Shown: positions 36,484-50,400 of the stretch, one piece after another
How positions within the stretch are numbered: position 1 is the first letter of the stretch
How the letters are laid out: the number at the start of each line of letters is the position of its first letter
From: Pycnopodia helianthoides
Taxonomy: Eukaryota > Echinodermata > Asteroidea > Forcipulatida > Asteriidae
Direction: 5' to 3'
NCBI GenBank assembly: GCA_032158295.1
Contig: CM063257.1
Coordinates: 496,001-560,000 of the forward strand
Length of the DNA stretch: 64,000 bases
Translations under genes and position numbers: made by a program
Notes under the pieces: model-generated
What the model was told of the DNA's origin: nothing
What the model saw: only the letters and a program-made list of their open reading frames with translations
The model's database searches: none

Positions 36484-37436
36484 CTTTGTATCAATGAAAT
36501 AGGTAGGACCAAGGTTTGGAGATGATTGACCCAATGTAGGAAAACAAATAACGCCCTTGGATTTAGGAAAAAACCGACTAACAACAATTTCCCTTTGGTG
36601 CAATGGTTTAGATCAACTGATAGGACCATGCCACATTAAACACTGATAGGGTCCAATGTAGATAATAATAATACTGAGTTCTTCTACAGCGCTTTATCAC
36701 ACCAATTAACATCTCAAAGCTGTTAGTATTTTTTTCCTGCAAGGTATGAGGAGCTCATTTTTTGAAGTATGAGACTTGTTCCTTTACATAGCACCATGTA
36801 ATGGTTTACAAGGTGCTTTGGCACAATATGCTGCACATACCAATCTGGCTGTGCTTGTCCACAGAGATAGAAGACAAATTGAAGCAGCCTGTTTACACCT
36901 CACATTAGGAAAGACTGTACCCATCCTCTCTCCAAATGAGCAGGATCGTAAAGTCAAGTCTTTATTTGAGGGAAAGCAACTCAGTTTGACAATAGACTGA
37001 TGGGGACTAAAAAAGCTGCACATGCCCAACATCAGGAACAACAACTCAAAACCTCATACTATAGTGTTAGCCAGAGGGGTGTCTGGGTGTCTTTTGGACA
37101 CCCTGTTTTATCTGTCATTTACATGTAAATGTATTGTAAGTGAACAGTTTGGACACCCAGTTTTTAAACTTCCATCAAATTTGGACACCCTTTTACCAAT
37201 CCTGGCTAAAACCTTGCCTCATACATTTGTATTGACAAAGTTGTTTTGTTTGTTTAGATAATCTTCCCAACAAGGGAACTCGGCAAAGCTCCCACAAGGG
37301 GATGTACACACCAAGCTGGCAACAGCCTATCTCTCTCATACAAACATTGATTTAACGTCTGTGGTTATGAATTGCACAAATCAATAAATTGTGATTCAGT
37401 AACTAGACGGCAATACTTAATCTAGTCATTGTGAAA

Positions 37437-37518
37437 TCAGCGGTTAGCTTGGCCGGAATCGAACCCACAACCTTGTGATTGCAAGTCCTGCAGCCTAACC
37501 ACTCGACCATGGTGACAT
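37437..37518 (-). mobile_element. tRNA-derived segment (Cys/Ala-like), antisense
   Basis: On the minus strand it reads gtcgagtggttaggctgcag, a TTGCAA anticodon-loop region, and a B box gggttcgattcc. It adjoins the dispersed repeat at 37258-37415. The 5' arm does not form a complete acceptor stem, so I treat it as SINE-derived rather than a working tRNA. Confidence 0.55.
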
Positions 37519-37939
37519 ATGTTTGTCATAGACAAAAATTGTATTTTCCATTGCCAAAAACCCCCATAAAATTCAACTCAGACATTTAGCTCTCTTGCTT
37601 TTACTTTGGCCAGTGAAAGTGTTTTATGAAAGATCTTCATAAACAAGAAAAGACTGGTATGGTATCCAGCTGGGCACACATCTTAAGCCCACTATCTCAA
37701 GAATAACACCTGTTGGTGTTCTGGCCATACCAGATAATGGCCCAAGTCAATAATCTAGCCGCAATATTGTTTTTGTTCTGTACATGTAATATGGTTGATT
37801 CATGTAAATATCATGTTGGTAGGCATGTACACATACACACCCAGGATTGTGTATGTTACCAACCATTTGACCAAAGTTCAAAGGTCATAGCACCTGTTGA
37901 TACCGAAGAATGCCAGTATTGACCTCATCAAAGTAATTT

Positions 37940-38475
37940 GCTCGTCTAAAATAAAAGACACCGTTAAAATAATGGACCTGTCTAAAGTAACAGACCTTTC
38001 TAATAAAATGAACCTCTAAAATAACAGACCTGTCTGATAGACCTGTCTGAAGTAATGGACCTGTCTTAATTAACGGACCTGTCTAAGATAATGGCCCTGT
38101 CTACAGTAACAGTCCTTTCTAATAAAATGAACCTCTAGAATAATAGACGTGTCTGATAGACCTGTCTGAAGTAATGGACCTGTCTTAATTAACGGACCTG
38201 TCTAAAATATTGGACCTGTCTAAAATATTGGACTTGTCTAAAATAATTAACTTCTTTAAAATAATACACCTGTCTAATAGACCTGTCTTAAACAACGGGC
38301 TTGTCTAAAATAATGGACCTGTCAAAAATAATGGACCTGTCAAAATAATGGACATGTCAAAAATAATAGACCTGTCTGAAATAATGGATCTGACTTGAAA
38401 CATTGGACCTGTCTTGGATATTGGATCTGTCGAAAATAATATTGGACCTGTCTAAAATAATGGACTTGTCCAAAA
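37940..38475. repeat. 18-bp degenerate minisatellite
   Basis: About 28 units of the type GACCTGTCTAAAATAATG, with frequent point changes and small indels, indicating an older array. Confidence 0.85.
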
Positions 38476-39404
38476 TAAAGAAACTTATGGCAATGATTGA
38501 CTTTGTTGGGGGAAAAGTCGCCCATCAGGGAAATAATGGACCTCATTGTATGAAATGAAGAGCTAATTAATGCCTGTTTATAATGCCCTCGGATGTACTT
38601 TTATCTACGCATGCATTATTGGTTTTGTGAATAATATTTTACCAAATGTTACGTGTTTACTGTTAAACCATTTCAAAATTGCTCTTATTGTAGAAGCCCA
38701 CTGAAATATGCTTTAAATTTATCGTACTCTGTAAAAGTACAAACTTGAATTTTGAATTGAGGAACGTTTTAAGTGTTTGATGGTAACTTGACTTCTGTAT
38801 TTTGCATGACATCAAAGATGTGAATATTAGAGTAAAATGTTCTTAATACAATTTTTGAAGAATTCTGCACCATTTTTTTTTAAATTCTGAGCGAGAGTGA
38901 GTGAGTGTACATATATTGCAATGGGTGTTACATTAGTAGCGATCCTGTAGAATACATTGTTGAAATATCATTGTTATTATAATGCACTAGATTGCTATTT
39001 GACAGAGTGTTGATTGATATTAGTACTATTTGCTATTTAGAAAGTTTCTTCTTAAACAAAAAATCACTTTTCTCTTTACGGTGTTCTTAAGTAAAGTTGA
39101 CATTCTTGAGGGGATTTGATTATGACATGATTTTAGACTGTAATGCTGTATTGTTATATTAATGCACAAGGGTCTTTTACAAAGCTGTTAAGCGTGAATA
39201 CAAGTAAATACTTAGCAGCTAACCAGCTCACAACACTGTTCTATACTGCAAATGTTTCAAGCATAAGGAACTATTTCATAAACGTGCTTAGTATGTCAGT
39301 GCAACACGATCGTAATTCCGTTTGGTCCAAAGGTCATATCCTGCGCACTTGTAAATACACAACAAACGACAAGGTCATAATCTGCTTCACTGTTTTGTGC
39401 TTAC

Positions 39405-39534
39405 ATTCAATTCAATTCAATTCAATTCAATTCAATTCAATTCAATTCAATTCAATTCAATTCAATTCAATTCAATTCAATTCAATTCAATTCAATTCAA
39501 TTCAATTCAATTCAATTCAATTCAATTCAATTCA
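39405..39534. repeat. (ATTCA)n pentanucleotide microsatellite
   Basis: 26 uninterrupted copies of attca. The open frame across it merely repeats FNSIQ. Confidence 0.98.
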
Positions 39535-42500
39535 GTATTACATTTATTTCCATCCTGAACAGTACATAACATAAATGCAAAAAATACGGAGGCACGATCC
39601 TAATAAGCCAAGGCTTATACATCCAAAAGTTTTAATCACAGATACAACAATGTTGTCACAATCCCTACATGTTTGTAACCAGGTCCTGGCGCATCAAATG
39701 TCCTTGTCCCTGTTTCATAGACACTTAACATGCTTAAAAGCAGAATAATTTCCTCTAAGCAAAACTAAGCAGGAAACCAGTCACAGACCTTACATGTGAC
39801 ATGGTATTTTGGTTGGTAACCTTATTATGGTGAGCAAAATTTATTCTGTGCTTAAGCAGCTCTATGAAATGCATGTAGGGCCATTGTTGCACTGGCATAG
39901 GGATATCCATTTTGCTTAACAAATTATTCATTTTTTCATGACTTGTGACTGGTTCTCTTTGAATTGTTGTAACTAGATGTTTCAAGCAATATTATCTGTC
40001 CACATGAAGTGGAGTAACACTTTCATGGTTAAATGAAGGGTGCCCTCTCTTGATAGATGCCTTTGTTGGTTTGGCAAGCTGGAGTAATCGTACTGCAATA
40101 GAGCCAAAAGTAATTATCGTTTAACCTCAAAATGCTTAAGCTTTTTTCATGAGCGATTTCCAAGGCAGAACTGCATGCAAACAATAAACCACATTTAATG
40201 TTGTTACTAATGCCTAGTTTTTACGATACAGTTGAGACAATGAATGCACGACCCAAAACCATAAAACCAATTAACATGTAGTTCTTGCTGTAGCCTTTCC
40301 ATCCACCTCCACCTCCACCCACCCCCCTTTCTAGACAAATATGGATAAGAAGTGTTGAATCTTTTGCTTTTTTTTTCTGTAACAAAAATGGACCAAATAT
40401 TGTATTGTATGGCAGTGCTGCAAGAGTTAAACATTTGTAAACAGTTCAGAGATTTTGTTTGTTCATATTTGACAAAGTCAGAGTGACATATCCCTATCCC
40501 CCCCATCCCCCCCCCCAGAAATCTTACCAGAAATAAAAAGCCTTGGTTGCCTTTACACTTGTGGTTCCTACGCAAAAGGAAATACATGTATGTTTTCATA
40601 GAAATATGTGCAAAACTTCAAAAGTGGTGCTTTTTAGTTTTTGGAGAAATAACTGCCTAGAAAAAAAAGTTTCTCTGTTTGGTGCAAAAGAGTTAGTCAA
40701 TAAGTTAAGACTATGTCACTTAGTTTACGAAAACAGTTACCCTGTACTTTCCAGGGTATTTTCTGGAAGGCAAAATACTACACTGCTCACATAAGAAGTT
40801 TTACATTTTTTTATCATAATTAAATGGAAAATGAAATCTTGTTAAAAATGACAGCTCAACAAGTTTTGAGATGTGACCCTTTGTTGATACCAACATTTGA
40901 TACAAAACTGACATTGTAATTTCCATAAAATGTAAGATTTGATGTGTCCGATGAGCTGTGTACAAATTGTGCCTGCAGGAAGTCCAGACTGAGGCTTCTG
41001 TTGTAAACATGTGATGTCAAAGGTTACTTGGTCTATCAAAGATTACATTATGGTGCAGACTCTGACTAGTTTCAATTCAAGGCTTGTTTGCCTGGTGCCA
41101 TTTAAGCAGTTCCAACAATACAGGGCGATATGTATATAACTTAACAGAGAATGCTAGAAATATATATAAGTAGAACACAGAGTATGCTGAGCTCAATTGT
41201 TGTCGGTGTCTGCTGTACACGCCCTCTATGTCAGCTGTGGACATAGTATCAGTTTAGAAATAGAACAGAGTGCTTAGCCCGAAGCATGTGACATATTAAC
41301 TGTCTCCTTAATCTTAATCAGTATATGCAGACACGGGACTTGACCAAGATAGTTTGGCACGATAAAGGTCTATTGATGTGGATCTACATTTTACAGAAGG
41401 CTAGGTTTCGACTTGGTGGCTACGGCTACATCACTGCGTCACCATGCGTTGAAACATGCAGATGTCCTTAGCAACAGTCTTAGCCATAGCTGTAGCTGCC
41501 AATTTGAATACGGCCTATTGTCTGCCTCATGAGGCTAATCACTGAGGATATTTTGTTTCTTTCTTTTTTCCCCTTTTTTTTCTTTTTAACTGGTGGCACT
41601 ATCTGGCCCTGGACATAATTTATCTAATGACAACATTTGGATTTAAATGTTTTTATGAGTTTGTCACAAGTCAATCTTATTATTTTTATCAACTGATCTG
41701 TGTTGGCGATGTATTCCTGGTTTTGATTTGAATTTTAACTTGTACATATTATTTTTTTTAAAGGTTTAATTATTATTTATTCATTTAGTGTTTCCATAGG
41801 AATACACAGTCACTGTAACTCCACTTTATTTGACATGTGCAATCATTTATTTTTTGAATTAATTAACATTGAATTTAATTTGATTTGATTTATATTATAA
41901 GATTTGTTTCAATACTGAATTTGGATTGCTTTTTTTCTCCCCCATAGATTATAATTTTTCTTCATTTGATGAAAGTTTTTTACAAACCAATGCAAACGAC
42001 TGTTTTAGTGGGACATTTTATTGATCTGTTTTTGTTTTATTTAATCGGTGCTGGCTTGTGGTGACTCTGAACGAAATCTTAACTTTGCTGCTTAAATTTA
42101 ATTTTCTAGAGGGTCAAGTTGAATCAGTTGTCAGAAGCACAGTCCCAAAATTGTTTCAATTCCAAAGGGGGGAAGCTGATTGAAGATTGTGTGTTGATTG
42201 CAAAAAGGCCGCCTAGCTACTAATAGTTTACAACATTGGACAGTTAACTATACATTATTATATTAAAAAGGTGCCAGTATGGACAAATGGTCACTATTAA
42301 CAGATTGTCAACATTATTTGGTGGCCATAGTTTGCATGTTGATATAAACTCTATTAACTCAAGTGTCTGTGGCTAGTGACACTCTCTTATACTCCAAAAT
42401 ACTCTACTCTTTGGTAACTGTTTAACACCCAAATATCTGGAAATGTCTGAGCCCACTTTCATAGAGTTGCTTAAGCACAATAAGAAGTTTGCTTACCAGA

Positions 42501-43176
42501 ATAAGGTTACCAGCCAAACCACCATGTCACATGTACAATATGTGACTGGTATTTTGCTTAGCAGAACCTTTTAACGCAGTATTTTTAGCTTAAGCAACTC
42601 TGTGAATTTTGGCTCTGTTCTAGTGATAAGCAATCGATTTTTGGGGTCTGCCGACTAGATCTCAAAAAGTCAGATAACTTGGTTGGATTCAGTTGGATTT
42701 GTGATCTTTGAGAAAGTTTTTGAAGATGCACAGTGTGTGGGCGATGGACTGCTGTTCATCTTATACAAGTAACCACAAAGTGTCAGGTTATTTCACTGAT
42801 GTGTATTGCTCATGTAGTGCCATTATATACCCATATTGGGCTGTAACCTTTATTTCACAAAGCTGATTAATATCGGCAAGAAAGCTCAATTTCATAGAGC
42901 TGCTCAAGCAGAGTAAATTGCTTAACAATATCCTGCTTAGCAAAAATGAACAGGACATCAGTCTTAATTTGTACATGTAACAATTTGGCTGGTAGCCTTA
43001 GTCTGGTAAGCATAATATTGTTTATGCTTAGCTACTTTCTGTGCTTCAACAGCTCTATGAAATTGGACCTAATGGCTCTGTTTATCATAAACAAGAAAGT
43101 TTGCAGTTTTATAAGCAGGAAAGTCAAGGTTTTATGTAAGTGTGATGTTTGAAGCTTTGCATGGTGTGGATCATAA

Positions 43177-43531
43177 ACAAAAACTATAGTTGTAAACTTG
43201 CTGGTACAACCAAGTATAGACCCCTTGCATTGGCCGGCATCATCGATGTCAAGCAATGGAATCATGTATGCGCTGCGCACGACTCTCAGCCAATGAAAGC
43301 TCTCCTCAGCGAGGACGGCTAATGCAAGGGTTTCTATACAACACTTTTGGAAGAAGTGTTGGAACTGAGTTAAGCCAGTGTGCTCTTGACATTGACAACA
43401 GTAACAGTATACTCTGCTCATCTCCTGAAGATGAGCAGAGTGTACTGTTTGAAACGTAGAGATCACACTTCTCCCAAAAGAGTGTTTCAGATGGTTGTAC
43501 CCGCAAGTTTACTGCTATAGTTTTTCTAATG
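43177..43531. mobile_element. Element with about 34-bp terminal inverted repeats and inner palindromes
   Basis: aaaactatagttgtaaactt (43180) pairs with aagtttactgctatagtttt (about 43510). Inside are ccttgcattggccg / cggctaatgcaagg and an actctgctcatct / agatgagcagagt palindrome (43411-43442), followed by tgtttgaaacgtag. No protein is encoded. Confidence 0.55.
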
Positions 43532-44545
43532 TAAGTGTATATTACAGGTTTAGCAAGGAATGTGTTGCTGGGTGTGTGCACCTTACGTTAAGCATTCATG
43601 GCTGACCTAGTTTGCGCAGAAATTCAGAATTGTGATCATAAGCGCAGAATTCTGCGGTAAGCAGAGGCTTGGATTTTGGCCCAGATTTGACTTTCAAACT
43701 CTTTATCCTGTTTGAATTTAATCTTGAGTCCTTGTCAGAAACTGTAAATAATGTTCATCTTACTCAAACCTTTTGTGACTCTGACACCATGTGGATATAT
43801 ACATTGTGCTTTTTAAGCCATGCATAATTTATTCAAATTATATGCATTTCTATCTGCCCCTTCAGCATGTGTTATAGAAATGACTTTTTTTCTTCTAGAA
43901 TCCATGCACAAGAAGGTGCTTGGTAGACTTGTAAAGAGAGCAGTGTGGAACCTTATAGTTCAGTGTATGGTATCCATAAAGTTATATAATAGAACTAGAG
44001 GGAGCACTTGTTATAACACACAGACAACCATGCTGGCCCACCATGGGCACAAATCCCTATGGGTAAATTACAGATGTCCACTTACAAAATGGTGGTTGTG
44101 TGAACTGGTGCATGACCTGTGTTGTATGATGGAGTCAGCGCCATTTTCTCAATGGCCAAAAATGCTTCTTATATATCATTGGGCCATGTCTCCTAATTGT
44201 GTGTGGTCTTTAGTTCTATTCTATAACAAGTATTCCTTAAACTAGTTTCTAGATATAGGTGGATAACTTAGAACATTAATGCAAAGTGTCCAGAGCCTAT
44301 CCACCATTAGGTAAATAACTTTCAAATAGTATGAAATAACCAAAGAAAGGATGTTGTGTCTAACATTATACAAATATTTTGTAATGTTTCATCAAAGGCA
44401 ATATACAGGTAATAATTGTGTCGAACCAGGAGGAACCTTGCAAGCATAACAGCCCCTTAAAGAGGCTCCGCCCATTGTGAATATAAGAAACAATGATGAC
44501 CTCTCACATACCACCCTGCCTGCTCTGGCTGTGTTCATTACACAG

Positions 44546-44775
44546 AGTGTAAAACCACACCCTTATGTTGAACCACCCTTATGTTGAACCACACCTATGT
44601 TCAACCACACCTATGTTGAACCACACCCATGTTCAACCACACCAGTGTTACACCACCCTTATGTTGAACCACACGTTCAACCACACCTATGTTAAACGAC
44701 ACCTTTGTTCAACCACACCTATGTTCAACAACACCCATGTTAGACCACACCCATGTTCAACCACACCCATGCTTG
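44546..44775. repeat. 17-18-bp minisatellite
   Basis: About 13 units of the type AACCACACCTATGTTC with G/C variants. The proline/threonine/histidine-rich frame across it is a by-product. Confidence 0.85.
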
Positions 44776-45380
44776 ACTTCTTTACGACTTGATTGAGCAG
44801 TTTGCAGCTGTGATTGGTTGATGCAGAAGGGGGAAGAACTAAATGAATTGGTTGATTTAAAACAGGTGTAGGGTTATTTCAAAACCAACAGTTATATTTC
44901 CTATACTTATTTCTAAGCAGAGTGTTTTTGTCACGAAGCTTCAAGATGGCAACCAGAGCCAAAAAACAACAAAAGTTGAAAAGGCCCATAGTTTTGATGT
45001 GGACAACTTTTTCTAGTAGCTATAAGTCATTTTTGACACCCATTTCACATTGTACAGCATGTTTACCACACCTTACAATAATTCTAATAGTACTGCATTC
45101 ATCTGTACTTGTAGGCACATTGTTTGATTTTACTACCATTCTAAAGTACTCAATCAATACGTGCAGTTTGATTAAAATCATATGTCATTGAATTGAACCG
45201 ACTCGAGTTTCTTGTCTTCAATTTGGTTGTTTTTCCAATTGAGTTCATTGCACATTCGTTTTGCAGAACTTGTTCATTTGTTACCTGACTCTATATCAAG
45301 TTACTGCATTTGATTGACTGTAAGCACAACTGCAGGTACCTACGCTAACTCTCTTTGAATCAAGATAAGGTACATCGTTG

Positions 45381-45773
45381 GTAAAGGAACATTACAGAAT
45401 TGGTAAGAAAAAACTTGTAAAATATACTTTTTGATCACAGATTTACATAAAACTTACACGGTCTAATTATGATGATAGCAGAAAACATCCCTTGAAATAT
45501 TTCTGTCTGAAATGCCATATTTGATGAGAAATGAATAAACTAATTTTCCGATTGGAGTTTATCGCTCAGTGAGCGTTTTATTCATTTGTTGAATCTATAT
45601 GATTTCATGCGAATGTGTCATCGGTTTTTCACTATTTTCTCGTGACCCAGATGGCCGATCGATCTCAAACTTCGACAGGTTTGTCAGTTTATGTATATGG
45701 TGGATTACATAAAGTGCTTACACTGCAAACAACTGTTTTGTTAGCAAAAACCAATTCTGTAATGTTCCTTTAA
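45381..45773. mobile_element. TTAA-type MITE family B, second copy
   Basis: Reverse-orientation copy of 7518-7914. The left flank is GTAA rather than TTAA, the right flank is TTAA; the interior is highly similar by eye (for example ctcactgagcg / cgctcagtgag). Confidence 0.75.
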
Positions 45774-47455
45774 GTTTGGCAAGACTCTAGATACTTATGG
45801 TATTGTCTTTGAAGCAAGATAATATAATAATAGGTAGGAAATAATAATGTGCACTTATAACAATGGGTCAAAGGAAGAAATGGCTTTCATAATGGGTGAA
45901 ATCAAAACGAGTGCTTCACTATGACGTCATTAGGTCGTTGGCGCACATTGGTAAGAGATGCAATGGACCTTTTACATGAAATATGCTGAATACATTCACG
46001 CATGCGTACAGACACTAGTAGTTGGCAAGACGCACAAACGGGTGTGCGTCCCATCCAAAAAGGCGCGATGTTCACTCATTTTGCCAAGTTGATTTCAGTT
46101 CAAGAGTTGGCATCACTGGTATTATCACTCTAAAGATCAAGGGCGCGAAGGTGGTGGACATTTAGACTGGGTTCAGACATACAATGTGGAGTTCAGTGAC
46201 GATGAATCCGGGGACTTGGTTCTAATTTTTGTTTTGCGTAAACGAAATTTTTGTCTGCGCCTATTTTGTCAGCTCAATTCCGCACCTTGATAATACTATG
46301 CCTCCTTGGGGGACTCCTGTGGGACAGCGAAAATATAGGTCAGTGTTATGTCAGAACTGGGTATATGTTTTTACGGGCACAAAAGTGGTTTAGATTTCTT
46401 TGGGGGGAGTGTTGGCGAAGAACTGGGATTGAGATAAATCAGAGTCTCGACGTTTCCAGCAGTATGCTTTGTTGGTCGTCAAGAGATGGCATTAAGTGAG
46501 GTACATTGTTCCCGATCAAGGGTAGTAGTTTTGCTGTTACATTAGTTTGGTTTCCAGCTCCCAAATCCATTTTTCAAACATTTAAAACCTGTGCAACTCA
46601 TTACAGGTCATCGATCCCCATCATAAAAGTAATTGATTTAACAGATTTTCAAGGTCACTGTTGTACAATTTTGGCAAACTTTTTTGCAGTGTTATTCGGC
46701 CATAGGGGAATTTGTTTATACTAAGTTTCAATATTTTGAGGAAATTACATTTCAGCGGTTCAAAAACCATGTCTTTCATAACTATTACAAAACTGTTTCA
46801 AGAATGTTATTTCATCGACTCAAACATCATAAAGGGGCGTTCCCTTTTGGCATATCTCAAAATGGTACAAACCACCGCCAACCAGATATAAATATCTTCA
46901 TTTGTATGTGCTGAAGTTATTAAGATAATTGTTATCAAACTTTGGTTGTACAACTTCGGGTAAAGACCAAACGTCAACATAAAACGTTAGTTCCGAAGAG
47001 GTAGCGGTTGTAACCCGCTATGGTTTCTGCTCTCGTCCACGAGATCTCATAACAACATTTCTTGCATGAGGCTGGGTCTTTGACTTCCCGCTTTGACGAG
47101 TTGGACTATAGGGCCTAAGCCAAGGGGAAAGAAGTTCTGTTAGCCGAGGCCCAACCCAATACTTTAAAGAAAAAAGCGTTCACTTCCTGACTTCGGTCTG
47201 CAATACTTCTTGTGAGCTGACTTCTTGGACAGTAGCCAGCGTTAAAGCGCAAAACTTATGGACGGATTTACTTGCTTTTGAAGTTCATCTTTTTTTCGAA
47301 GTAAACTTCCAAAACAAAACCGGAAGACTAAATATTGAAGTGAATCGAAGTCTATTTTTAAACTAGAAACTGTAGAAGTCAGTGAGTTTTTTTTTTTGGA
47401 GTGTGGAAACGAAGATTCTTTGGTGGATGAATCTGAAGCATTTGTAGTCGTCATA

Positions 47456-50400
47456 ATGGAGTCAACATGGCAGCGGTTTGCCGTTGGTCTTACTATGGTG
47501 CTACTGATATCTTGCAGTCGTGGTGAGTATATACAGTTCAACTTATTACTTTTTTTTCGGGGAGGCTTACCTTTTTATTTTTATATTTTTTAAAACTTTA
47601 TAAACCTAACTGATGTTTGCGAGCTTTCTCTACAATTGAAAAACCACCGTCAACATTAATTTACCAACTAGACCCTCGCGTACTATTTTTTGCAATATCA
47701 TCAATATGTTATTGCTATTAATTATTTCATTTATATAAAATTTGACACGCACATAATTCTCAGAAAAAAACATAATGCTGCCCCTTTTTTCGTTTATCTA
47801 ACTAGGCCTAACAAGATCACCAAATGTGATGAATTCTTTTTAATCGGTTGGGTGGAGTGAAAAGTCAAATTATGCCCTACTCTTGTAAAAGCCAATAATG
47901 GAATAACAAAAATGCGTATCCTGGTCGTAAATGTGACGTAAATCCACTGCAAGCCACGCCCACTCCACAAAAACTCTACCGAAAAGTCCGTAATGCATTC
48001 AGCTATACTGTGATGATTTATTCATGCAAAACAGTTTAATAATAAAATGGCTTCTTATATAGCGCGTATATCTGTTACTCTGTGACGCTCAAGGCGCTTT
48101 AACATTCAGTATTTTCCTGCAAGGTATTGTGGAGCTACGTTTTGAAGTATGGGACCTATTCCTTTACACAGCCCCATGTAATGGTTTACAAGGTGCTGTG
48201 GCGCAATATGCAGCCAATCAAACCAGGAACACCGGGGCAAACCCTTCTCTTTTCGATAGGTGCACTGGGTTCTTTTACGTGCAATGGACCTGACTTTACA
48301 TTCTTCAAAGACTAAGGTCTTTTTTTTCGGGGGAGGCTTACCTTTTTATTTTTATATTTTTTAAAACTTTATAAACCTAACTGATGTTTGCGAGCTTTCT
48401 CTACAATTGAAAAACCACCGTCAATATTAATTTACCAACTAGACCCTCGCGTACTATTTTTTTGCAATATCATCAATATGTTATTGCTATTAATTATTTC
48501 ATTTATATAAAATTTGACACGCACATAATTCTCAGAAAAAAACATAATGCTGCCCCTTTTTTCGTTTATCTAACTAGGCCTAACAAGATCACCAAATGTG
48601 ATGAATTCTTTTTAATCGGTTGGGTGGAGTGAAAAGTCAAATTATGCCCTACTCTTGTAAAAGCCAATAATGGAATAACAAAAATGCGTATCCTGGTCGT
48701 AAATGTGACGTAAATCCACTGCAAGCCACGCCCACTCCACAAAAACTCTACCGAAAAGTCCGTAATGCATTCAGCTATACTGTGATGATTTATTCATGCA
48801 AAACAGTTTAATAATAAAATGGTTTCTTATATAGCGCGTATATCTGTTACTCTGTGACGCTCAAGGCGCTTTAACATTCAGTATTTTCCTGCAAGGTATT
48901 GTGGAGCTACGTTATGAAGTATGGGACCTATTCCTTTACACAGCCCCATGTAATGGTTTACAAGGTGCTGTGGCGCAATATGCAGCCAATCAAACCAGGA
49001 ACACCGGGGCAAACCCCTTCTCTTTTCGATAGGTGCACTGGGTTCTTTTACGTGCATTGGACCTGACTTTACATTCTTCAAAGACTAAGGTCTTCTCAGA
49101 ATTAAAAAGTCATCTCATAAGACATGCTTTTGAACGATGAAATTTGGGATTTGGGGAAAAACGCCACGCCAGTTTTGGGCATGTTGGGGCCGAAATAGCG
49201 AGACGTGACCGCACGCATAGGCGCATATTACAGTCCATCAACAGGATTGACCCCATCAGCAAAGAGCATAGCCTTATAACAAGGTGCAATCGCAATAAAA
49301 CAAAACGCTCTCTCACGGAGAAAGGACATTTAAATCACGGTAACCAAGTTCCCCTCTTTCAAGACAGAAAAAAATGTGCGATTTGTAGTTCTCTCGCAAA
49401 AAAATATATAGCAGCTAAAATCGCAAATTGAAACGAACAAATTCTGCAACTAAGGGCCATTTTAGACCCAATTTTACCAAACTTTGATAATGTCCATCTT
49501 TAATATGTAACGAGAATAAGTGGTATGTGATTAGTAAGTCATAAATACAACCTTTGAACGTGAAACAGTTTAATCCATCTTATCAACAAACAATTATTTT
49601 AACCTTATCTTGGTCTAGGTATAAGAAGAGATACTGCCCCGGAAAAAGAGATTGTGCGTTTTGCCCAACTTTATTATGGTTGTCCGTGATAGAAAATCGA
49701 ATTCGATTAATAACTTGTTAAAATTATTTATGACTTTTCACTGACTAGATGAGAGCATTTCAAGCAGCAGATGAACCTTGTAGGTTCGCTGTTAGACTCG
49801 AAACAAGATAAAAGCCCATAGATCCCGTTCGAACATGGCTTTTGCTTTTAATTTTTTTACGCATTTTATTATTACTATTTCAACTTGAAGTATTATAAAT
49901 CATGGCAATTTCTGCATTTGGCCTCAACACGATTCTGCACGCCCTCCCCCTCTTCCCACCATACTAAAGATCATGTATAAATTTCGCAGAGCCGAAATAA
50001 AGCCCGTATTATTAATTTCGAAAAGGCCGTATCCTTCTCTGCTTACCACTTGAGGGCGCTGCACAAATCTGGGGACATGACATGTGTGTGTGTTGTTTTT
50101 TAAATCGCTGCCTGGGTTTTAAATACCTCGCCAAATTGAATTGTTACCAAATGACATAAACATCGAAGCTTATCACTTAACATCGATAAATAAAGGTAAG
50201 GCAAAGTTTCATGTTGGTTAATTACATGTTTAACATGATTAATGTTGTATTTTGGGGCATTGTACGGTGCGAAGAAGTGGTCCAACAAGTGACAGCAGGT
50301 CAGTGTGTGACGACCAAAATATAACTTATATTAAGGGAGTCACACTTGGCCACTGGGTCTGATCTTATTCTTAATCTTATCTTAGGTTGTATCACCTAAC

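Larger units (their letters stand above)
36484..47455. other. Intergenic region between the AK-like and MAM genes
   Basis: I find no gene. Contents: a dispersed repeat (36665-36840, related to the 48045 region), 'gggtgtccaaa' repeats (37057-37215), a SINE (37437-37518), an 18-bp array (37940-38475), (TTCAA)n (39405-39534), three family D MITEs, an inverted-repeat element (43177-43531), a 17-18-bp array (44546-44775) and a family B MITE (45381-45773). The open frames at 40207-40599, 43032-43466 and 46251-46499 lack protein character. Confidence 0.55.

Noticed and set aside
39143..39574. 143-codon open frame
   Set aside because: Most of it is the FNSIQ repeat of the microsatellite.
40207..40599. 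130-codon open frame on the minus strand
   Set aside because: It crosses poly-C and simple sequence, with no recognisable domain or consensus splice structure.
43032..43466. 144-codon open frame on the minus strand
   Set aside because: It lies across a family D MITE and an inverted-repeat element; the composition is not protein-like.
46251..46499. 82-codon open frame with a hydrophobic start, possible small secreted protein
   Set aside because: No conserved pattern is visible and there is no supporting splice or promoter signal; it could not be separated from chance.
49144..49431. 95-codon basic frame with a C..C pair, possible piggyBac-type tail
   Set aside because: A single CxxC and no flanking transposase sequence is too weak to name a family.
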